This document shows positions 56,701 through 64,000 of a stretch of 64,000 bases of DNA, in pieces (position 1 is the first letter of the stretch; each line of letters starts with the position of its first letter). The notes below the pieces were generated by a model, which was given only the letters and a program-made list of their open reading frames with translations, was not told where the DNA came from and searched no databases. The stretch comes from Larix kaempferi. Lineage: Eukaryota; Streptophyta; Pinopsida; Pinales; Pinaceae. The translations under genes and the position numbers were made by a program. Location: positions 496,001 to 560,000 of the forward strand of contig BSBM01000609.1 in NCBI GenBank assembly GCA_027924585.1. The letters run 5' to 3'.

Positions 56701-57224
56701 CGGAGCGGATAATACATCTATCATGAAGGTTAAAGAAAATCTGTTTTCCGCTGAGATGTGACAGGTGCTACGTGTCTGTCGCTGAGTGGAAGCGAAAAAT
56801 GGATACCCGTACAGAAATGTACGATATCCTATTTTCCACTGCAGTCTAGCTTAACATGTTAACTCACAGGTCCAGGGTATTAATTTTTTAAATAATCTGG
56901 TTGCAGGGGCTAGGTTTCACAGGATCCAACGGACAAAGGAGTGCCAGGTGCTATAACTCTCTGATATGCATGCGGGGTCCAACAATAGTACTGAGCCCAA
57001 TCTATCAGGGCACTAACTAAGGAGGCTCCACCGTACATGTTACCGTCAAAGACCGCTGAAAGTTTGTTTCCGCCATTTCTGCTCGGAGATCAAGGTTCGA
57101 TTGGTTCGGCTGCTACAAATACCAGATATACTATCAACATTTCAACTGTGAGTAACTACAGTTAGCCCTTACCCTCAGGTACACAATTTTTTAGTATTCC
57201 TCTGTTGAATTACCCGCTTTCACC
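56701..57224. promoter_or_regulatory. leader region of gene B
   Basis: A non-coding interval of about 520 bp lies between the palindromic array and the gene B start. CTACAAATACC near 57112 could serve as a TATA-like element. A GTGAGTAAC and CCCTCAG pair (57148-57179) could be a tiny intron, but this is weak. Confidence 0.3.
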
Positions 57225-60200
57225 ATGTTTACCACTGTAAAAACCTTAGATTCCTCCGAAGACCTGATTTCTGACCGTTTCTGGGATGTATATGACCCAA
57301 TTTCAAAACCCTTTGATATCATTACCAGTCACAATGACCTCAGTACTGCTTCCCTTGACAATTCCGAGTTCCATACCAAATTTTACAGTACTTTGATCCC
57401 TTCTACATTGTATCCTTTACCTAGTTGCTCGGAATTTGTATCCTTATGTGCTGAACATTTTTCAACCTCAGAGGGACTAATTATGAATTACCAGGGTGAC
57501 CAAATTATCTGCAAAGTAGACCCTCAAACCCTTAGGGAAACCCTGAAATATTCTGCTGATTTCGTTTCAACTTCTATCTCTTTTAATGAAGCTGAAATAT
57601 CCCAGATTTACAAGAACATTTCTAGTGAGGATAAAGAACGAATGTATCAGAAGGTTTTGTTGAAACCAGTGGAGAACCTGTGTGTTCCTTTTTCATCTAA
57701 ACTTTGTTTACCAGTTATTGCTGCTGCTGTAACCCTATTAAGTCAAATTTTAGGGTCAGACACTAGTTCGGAGGTAACTGAAGCAATGTTAGGAATTTTC
57801 CTATACCTAGATAGACCTGGAACAACACCCCTTAGGTTTGATGAATATTTTGCCAAAGAAATGTGTTTTTAGTTGTCCAATTTCTCCAAAATCTATCATT
57901 TCAGGTATCAGGCATACTTATATGCTTTGATAATTCATGCTAAGTTAGGAGCACTAGCCATTATAGACTCAGAAACCTTCAAGAAATGGCCTCCTTCTTC
58001 ACCATTTTACCATGCCTGGTCTTATGCCAAATTCATGGATTTGATCGCACTTAATCTGTTCAGAGTGTTTAATCCAGAGATCGGTAGAATTTCAAATGAC
58101 TTGAAAGAAATCCTAAACCCTGATTTGATTGGAGATTGGTTCCTGGCAAAAAACTTCTCCCTTGTCAGAGTCTTTGGATTCACTGGATCACCATATGTGT
58201 TGCCTATATTTTTAACTACCAGTGTATTTTCCTTAGAGGTAATGAGGCAAAGGATCTCTACAGATAAAGAACATTTCACTGCCCCATCATTGAAAAGGAG
58301 TTCATGGATAAAATATCCTATGACTGTGGGAAATTTCATTTTAAAGAAGGAAGCAACATTGCCCATTATTGAAGAAGTTCTGAAGCGGCTTGATTTCCCT
58401 CAAGTACCACCTGTAAAATATGACCCTAAACATGTTATTTCACAAAGGAGACAGGAGTATGGCAGAGGTATATTTCAGCACAGTCAAGCTGAAACTTGGA
58501 TGGGAGAGGCCAATTCTCTTATATATGATTAGATCTGGATCAGTGAGCCTTTAAAGGAGATTGTAGAGGCTAGAGATCAGATAGATTTTTCACAGTCAAA
58601 TACTGCACAGGGAGAAGTGGAGCAGATATCTACCAAGAAAAGGTCAGAACCAGAGGCCACAGAGATGGATACAAAGGAACCCGAGACATCTAAAAAGCAG
58701 AAAACTGCCATGGATATAGAGATCATTGATGTTGATATGATAAGGGAGCTAGTTATCACCCCTACTATTATTCAAGAAGAAGTATCACAGACTAGAGTTG
58801 AAAATACTACTGCAAAACCTAAAGAAAGCAGTAAACTACCCCCTGTACCGGTCCTGCAATACAAGAATTATAGCTATGCTGCAGCTGCTGAAGCTCAATT
58901 TCAAAACAAGTAGAGTCTCCTCAAACATTACATTGATCAGAGAAATGAGTCTGTGATGCAAGAGCAAAAGAAATTGAATCAACTCAAAGAAAAATCTGAT
59001 ATGAAGACAACATTGATGACAGTGAGGGATTCAACAACTGGATCTTTAAGTTTGGCCATCACTGATGATGAAAAGGCTTCTGAGATTCATTTAGAAATGG
59101 ATCAATTACCAACTCTTGACAAGATTTGGTTCCACAAACAATCCAGTGAAGTCTTTTATGCTGACTTGACTAGGGAGACCTTGGCACATAAGAATGCAGT
59201 CCAGAAAATAAAAAAATTGGAAGCTCACCTGAAGCAGGAGAAAGCTGTAAACAAAGCATGGTCTACATAGGTGGCTTATTTACAAATTGAGCTGGCTTCA
59301 TATAAAGAGTTGCCACCTGCACGAGGGGCAGAAACCCAGCCAACAGTCAAAGTCAAAACTGTTAAGACAGTTAGAAGGAGGGTTAAAGCTGTAAATGTTA
59401 ATGTTAATACTACACCTTCACCTAATTTGGTTAAGTTGCATGAAGAGATAGCTGGTTTGAATGCAAAGGTTGTGGAAGATAATGCCAAAATTCTAGTCCT
59501 TCAGGAGCAGAAAGAGGCATTGGAGAAAGAGAAAGGTAAATTGCTTCAAGAAATTGAACAATTGAAATCAAACAGGGGAACTAGTCCTTTGTCACCAATT
59601 GACCAGATCATACATGACATTGCAGATATGTCTGTACATGAAGCTGAAATTGAGAATTTCAAGGAGAAGGTTTCAGACTTACAGGACACAATTTCTGAAC
59701 TTAAACTGCAGATTGAAGAGATTAAAGCTCAGGATCCTAGAAAGTAGGAAATCATCAAGCTCAAAGAAGAAAATGATAAACTGAAAGATAAGATTTATAA
59801 GTTGAAAGAGAAAACCAAGGGAGTTCTGCCACTGGAAGATGCAAAGCATTTGCTTTGGGATGAATTGATAGCAGATATCAATGCTTTCAGGCCTCAATTG
59901 ATGATTGTGGAGGAGCATGAGAAGGCATTGGGAGTGGCATCCAACAAATGTAAATTAGCTGAGGAAAAGTTAATTAACAGAACTCAAGAGGTAGCTCAAA
60001 ACGCAATTATTTTCCTCAGTAAAGCTCCTGCTTCTGAGTTACAGGTTTTAAAGGTGAGTAACAGAACTATTCTGTTAGTAGATGCCAGGAGGGTGTTGCA
60101 GAAATATACTCTGTTGAATTCAGTCAGAGGAAAGATGTCCCAGATTAAAAAGCAAGTGCAGGAGTTCAAGCAAGCCTTTTTACCATTGATTGGTTATGGT

Positions 60201-60545
60201 TTACCATCCTTTTGGGACGATGAGAATATGCTAATAGCATGGCCTGAATATAAAGAAATGTTTATTAAAGCCAGATCAGACCATAGCAAATTTAATGATA
60301 TGGTAAAAGGACTTAAAGGCATGGTGGTAGTAAGCAAAATGAGGCAGGACTTCGAACTTCCATTACTTTTCAGGGAGGTTAAATCTAAATTGCCTGTCTT
60401 TACAGAAGGTCTTTTAATAGAGCTTGATGTGCTGATGGAAGAATTATCTGATGCTTCTGTTCCAAAGGATGATGCTTGGAATGAAGTATTCAGGGTGGGA
60501 GCACGAGTTCTTATACCAAGTTCAGGTCCAGGAAGTGCCAGTTAG
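57225..60545 (+). pseudogene. family B: 1107-codon frame broken only by TAG codons
   Basis: From ATG 57225 (MFTTVKTLDSSEDLISD) one frame runs 1107 codons with no frameshift. It has five internal stops, all TAG: 57870, 58530, 58911, 59268, 59745. The frame ends at a sixth TAG, 60543; a TAA follows at 60564. At each internal TAG the flanking residues read smoothly as if Gln stood there. The N-terminal third (to about residue 430) is globular, with IGDWFLAKNFSLVRVFG at about 302. A Lys-rich segment KKQKTAMDIE near 490 may be a nuclear signal. A long coiled coil (about 575-880, e.g. EQKEALEKEKGKLLQEIEQL) is followed by a helical C-terminal domain. No catalytic signature is seen. It may be the protein of the CACTA-like element, or a separate repeat family related to gene A. 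Translated as it stands, only a 215-residue protein would be made. Confidence 0.6.
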
Positions 60546-60566
60546 ATGTCCGTGAAGCATAAGTAA

Positions 60567-62582
60567 GTCAAGGTTGTCATATATTTGATACTGTTGCTAA
60601 GAACTATAAAGTTTAGATCCTGCAGAAGAAGTTTTAGGGAGTCCATGATGCTAGCTTGATGTCTGTAGTTACTACAGTAAGCAACAGTCACACAGATACT
60701 TTATTTACAGTTGTTTTGGAAATATTCAGAGGAATATGACAAGTTAATCAAGCGAGCCTGTTCAGACAGTATGCGCCTTTGAAGGCTAAAATTATCAGAA
60801 AACATCAATGATATCTCTTTCCATCCTGGAAATGAATAGGATATTGTTGATCCTAAAAGGATTATCGACCTCATAAATATTCATACAACTGTCATTTCTT
60901 TTTGTAGAGTTGGTTATGTAATAAATGGTCACTATGCCATTTGTTTTAGAAGATAGGATTTAAGCTATTTTGTTGGGACATGATCCCCACGTATGTAACT
61001 GTTTCCTAGTTTTTTGCATCTCTCCTTTGAATAGATTAACTACAAATAGACCCTACTTCGATAGGGAGAGGGTTGGTATTTGGTTGAAGAAATTCATATT
61101 GTAAAGAAGAAAAGACTCGTGTATCTGGGACTTTGTGAACTTCAATGAAAGAACAGACATAAAGGTTTTGTCATGTTTAAGATTCCTTCCAAGTTTTGTT
61201 GCAGAATGTCTTCTATGTGAAATTCATTCATCTATGTTATTTCCTCTTCTTTACTGTTAATTTAAATATTTGGAATTCATGTTTCCATGCTCCACAGTAT
61301 TTACAGTATATACCATTGAAAGATAAACTGTAATAGAATTCATCGTTGGTGTTCTGGTGCTCTATTATAATTTACTTTTCCCTGTCTTTCATAAGTCTTT
61401 CCTGTTTATTTAAGGAATTCATAGTCACATGCTCCTGAAAATAAACAATCACTTCTCTACCTTCTGCTATCACCTTTAAAGTTTAATGATCTGTGCCAAA
61501 TGCATGCAAAAGGCCTTAAACCTCTGTGACCTGATTTACTCTTTCATTTGATTTAAGCCTCAATCCTTGACTCCATTGCCCAATGTTCTTTACTCTTGAA
61601 CTTTCCCAACACCTTGATCACCATTGAAAACACTTGTTACCTTGAGAATATGGCCTTGTTTCTCCTATTCCTTGATACATTTATCATACAGTGACAAAGA
61701 GAGAGCCCTCTCTGGTTGGCTGAGTCAGACAGTCATCCTAAAGATTGGTTGTAGGTTACCTTTGGGTTTCTTGAACACAGCCTCAAGAAATTACGGAGTG
61801 ATAACAACACCCATGAATTTGAGAAGAGGAAGCGGGGGGCATCTCATTTCAATCCCTTTAAACTTTGTGGGACAAATGAAGAATGATGTTCAAACAAACA
61901 TGAAGAATAAGAAATTCTTACTTTGATCCCATTCCAATTGGATGTCCAGATGGTATAATCCCAATTGCAAACATGAGAAGCTGTTGGAACTTCCCTCAAA
62001 TACCTTGAAAATACACTTTTGTTACAACTATAACTAGGAGAATATCAACAGCAGAGGTCAGGAACAACAGAGTTCTACACGCATAGCAATTGCAAGAGGA
62101 AGCATACTACACATATAGTACACATGTCATCCATTCATACCAAGCCCTTGCATACATAACTACATATGACAGAATATTCAAAAGCAAGTCTCAGCTATGC
62201 ATAAGTCAGTGTTATGGGCAATTTCAATCAAAGACACCACATATATTAAATTATTAATTTAAAAATAGGACAAAAATACAAGACTTACTGTATTGTATTT
62301 CTCGATCATCACAAGTCCTCACTGGGTTTGTTGACAACATGACCTTGTGCTGGTTAACGGGATATTCTAGGGTCTTCTATACCCTGGGACAGATGAAATG
62401 GTTTAAAGAATGACAAATCACCATTATTGAGATTTGCAAGCTCCACCTTATGAACGTCTAATGACAACCCACTAATCATATTAGCAAACCAATTCCAGAT
62501 TATCAATGTGAGAACTACCATGAAATTTACCTTAGGAACTTCGTTAGTTGCAACACACTAAGACTATATAAAACCTCAATAC
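60567..62582. other. non-coding stretch after gene B
   Basis: A GATAGGGAGAGGGTTGG purine run at 61059-61075 recalls the one after gene A. The open frame 61624-61926 has no recognisable domain. Nothing else is supported. Confidence 0.4.
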
Positions 62583-62651
62583 CTCTGCTACAGGCCTGCT
62601 GTTCATCCACTGGCTTTCATCTATTTCTTGGGAATGATTTACTGAACCCTT
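62583..62651 (-). CDS. candidate exon, unknown gene
   Basis: 69 bases, 23 codons, phase 0 (KGSVNHSQEIDESQWMNSRP and three more). It is preceded by a T-rich tract and AG, and followed by GTATTG as a donor. It is in the same frame as 62712-62858. Support is weaker than for the upstream exons because the acceptor context is poor. Confidence 0.25.
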
Positions 62652-62711
62652 CTTTTCTACTTCACATTGAAAAATCAATAGAAAACCTAAATTAAATTGA
62701 AGGATGGGTAC

Positions 62712-62858
62712 CTCTTCATATTTGTGGATTTGGAGCCGGATGTAGAGTTTGCAAAAGATGTTGAGGTATTGATGCACAGAATGGATTCCAATGATCCTCA
62801 TCCTGAGACTTTGAATATCTTCCAAACGAGAAAGCTCTAGCCCATCAAGATTCTCACT
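62712..62858 (-). CDS. candidate internal exon, unknown gene
   Basis: 147 bases, exactly 49 codons, open in phase 0: SENLDGLELSRLEDIQSLRM and onward to LQIHKYEE. It is bounded by TTCTTTATACTGCAG before and GAGGTACCC after, which are good plant splice signals. The start is Leu-rich and faintly recalls helical K-box or leucine-repeat segments, not enough to name it. Confidence 0.4.
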
Positions 62859-63284
62859 CTGCAGTATAAAGAAAATGCATGTCTATAGTTAGCTAGAAGA
62901 AAGAAACAACGTATCTGGTCATAAGAAAGAAACATTGTAATAATGCATGCATTTTACCTTATTGAGCTCCTCTCTGTTTCGAGAATAGTTTAATATTCTC
63001 TACTAAATAGGGCCAACCACGTGAAGGTGGAAGCTCATATGGCCCCTCCCCCCCCTCACATCACTCTAAATTCCCCATACCCAATGCACGTGCTTGGAAA
63101 TAAATGATCTTTTGTGCGAACATCGTGAGTTTCTTGTCTTAAAGGAATTACGTGCATTCGATCATTAATTAGTTTATAGAATTCATTAATTAACTCATTC
63201 ATTCATTCATACATAGAAAAAAATAAATAGTTGAAGACATTACTCCATAATATCAAAAATAATATCCGAGGACAATGCATAAAC

Positions 63285-63481
63285 AAATAATGTAATAGTG
63301 TACTTATTACAATCACTACTTTTTTGACGCTTTTTTCTCTCCACAAATTCTCTAAGTGTGACATCCTCTTCTACCAATTGTTTTTTGTTTCCTATGCCCT
63401 CTGTAGCTGCCTGTGATCATGTTTGTCGACGGGTCGTGTGCTCACGACGTGTATGCGGCTGCTGTAAGGTGCCAGGATGTA
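63285..63481 (-). CDS. possible terminal exon region
   Basis: Two readings compete. After the strong acceptor CATTTTTCCAG at 63482, phase 1 reads VHPGTLQQPHTRREHTTRRQ, one more residue and TGA at 63417-63419. With an acceptor at 63401 the same phase reads EGIGNKKQLVEEDVTLREFV, then ERKKRQKSSD. Neither is decided by the sequence alone. Confidence 0.3.
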
Positions 63482-63581
63482 CTGGAAAAATGAAGAAATA
63501 TTAATTGCTTGACGTGTTTTTACTATTATAATCATTGTAAGTCCTTTATTAAGAAAAAAACATTAGAGCGGTGCTTTGTAC

Positions 63582-63656
63582 CTGGGAGCTCATGGGTGAC
63601 ATGAATTTCCTGCGTTTGATCTTCTGCTGCTGCCTCAAGTTGCACATGAAGACCCT
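63582..63656 (-). CDS. candidate internal exon, acidic protein
   Basis: 75 bases between TTTTAATGCAG and CCCAGGTACAAAG. Phase 1 in, phase 1 out: EGLHVQLEAAAEDQTQEIHV, then THELP. Its phase fits the exon upstream exactly (63758-63833 ends in phase 1). Confidence 0.45.
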
Positions 63657-63757
63657 CTGCATTAAAACATCAACACTTACAACAATATAGTATTTGCAAT
63701 TTAATATTTGAGACTTTAATCCATGCTAGTTTTTTTTAACACTAGCATATTTATTAC

Positions 63758-63833
63758 CTGGATTTCGATCAACATGAACTTCAATATCTCTTTCTCCTCC
63801 ATCCTCTTCATTTTCTCTACTTTCGTTGTGCGG
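63758..63833 (-). CDS. candidate internal exon, acidic protein
   Basis: 76 bases, phase 0 in and phase 1 out: PHNESRENEEDGGERDIEVH, then VDRNP. The donor is CCAGGTAATAAA. The acceptor GTTAAG lies after a short T-run. The phase agrees with the exons on both sides. Confidence 0.45.
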
Positions 63834-63930
63834 CTTAACAAAAAGAGACTCAATATTTTATGTACTAGTTTATTAATGAATATAGAACACAATGAATCAA
63901 GCTTAAATAGAATTTGTTTATCGTAGTTAC

Positions 63931-64000
63931 CTGTTCGCAGGATGGATCACTGGAAGAATTTGCTTGGCTACCACGGCTGCTTGTTCGATGTTCAACAACA
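63931..64000 (-). CDS. candidate exon running off the window
   Basis: Open in the phase needed by the next exon: VVEHRTSSRGSQANSSSDPS, then CEQ, ending at CAGGTAACT, a good donor. Ser-rich and low in complexity. It continues beyond the right edge. Together with 63758-63833 and 63582-63656 it suggests a spliced minus-strand gene whose product I do not recognise. Confidence 0.45.

Noticed and set aside
57085-57105. GGTTCGATTGG as a tRNA T-arm or RNA polymerase III B-box
   Set aside because: No matching A-box, acceptor stem or cloverleaf could be formed around it.

Overview
This is a stretch of plant nuclear DNA made almost entirely of transposable elements. There is no bacterial gene structure. 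LTR retrotransposons carry plant-type primer-binding sites (TGGTATCAGAGC, and TGGTGCCGTTGCCGGGGA), a plant L1-type LINE ends in an RNase H domain, and a CACTA-like end is present. Large AT-rich spacers, old nested insertions and the style of the gag proteins suggest a large-genome seed plant, possibly a gymnosperm. The lineage is an inference, not proven here.

Layout. 1-4284: degenerate non-coding DNA with small tandem repeats and a worn LTR-like end. 4285-10984: a full-length but dead L1 LINE on the minus strand, with ORF1, ORF2 (endonuclease, reverse transcriptase, zinc-binding domain, RNase H), a small extra coiled-coil ORF near its 3' end, a poly-A tail and 10-bp target duplications. 12853-16014: a small minus-strand LTR element with about 10% LTR divergence and coiled-coil ORF remnants only. 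17151-25717: a minus-strand LTR element with 2254-bp LTRs (about 2% diverged) and a 4-kb interior that retains an RNase H tail and three hairpin-forming repeats. 25718-33230: mostly non-coding, with one probable lone LTR. 33231-38464: a complete plus-strand Ty1/copia (Tork/Tnt1-like) element with apparently identical 531-bp LTRs and an unbroken 1328-residue polyprotein. 38867-44205: an older minus-strand copia (about 5% LTR divergence) with large internal deletions. 44444-48912: a palindrome, an array of hairpin repeats and a broken gene for an unrecognised protein of about 1100 residues (family 'A'). 51190-56149: two opposed Ty3/gypsy remnants. 56150-60566: a CACTA-like terminus with a 34-bp palindromic repeat array, followed by a 1107-codon frame (family 'B') broken only by five TAG codons. 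60567-64000: mostly non-coding, with candidate minus-strand exons at the right edge.

The only element that looks capable of activity is the 33236-38459 copia. LTR divergence gives a relative insertion order: 33.2 kb copia (0%), 17 kb element (2%), 38.9 kb copia (5%), 12.9 kb element (10%). The features most worth following up are the A and B proteins. They share an overall plan and a short motif, and each lies a few hundred bases downstream of an array of palindromic repeats.
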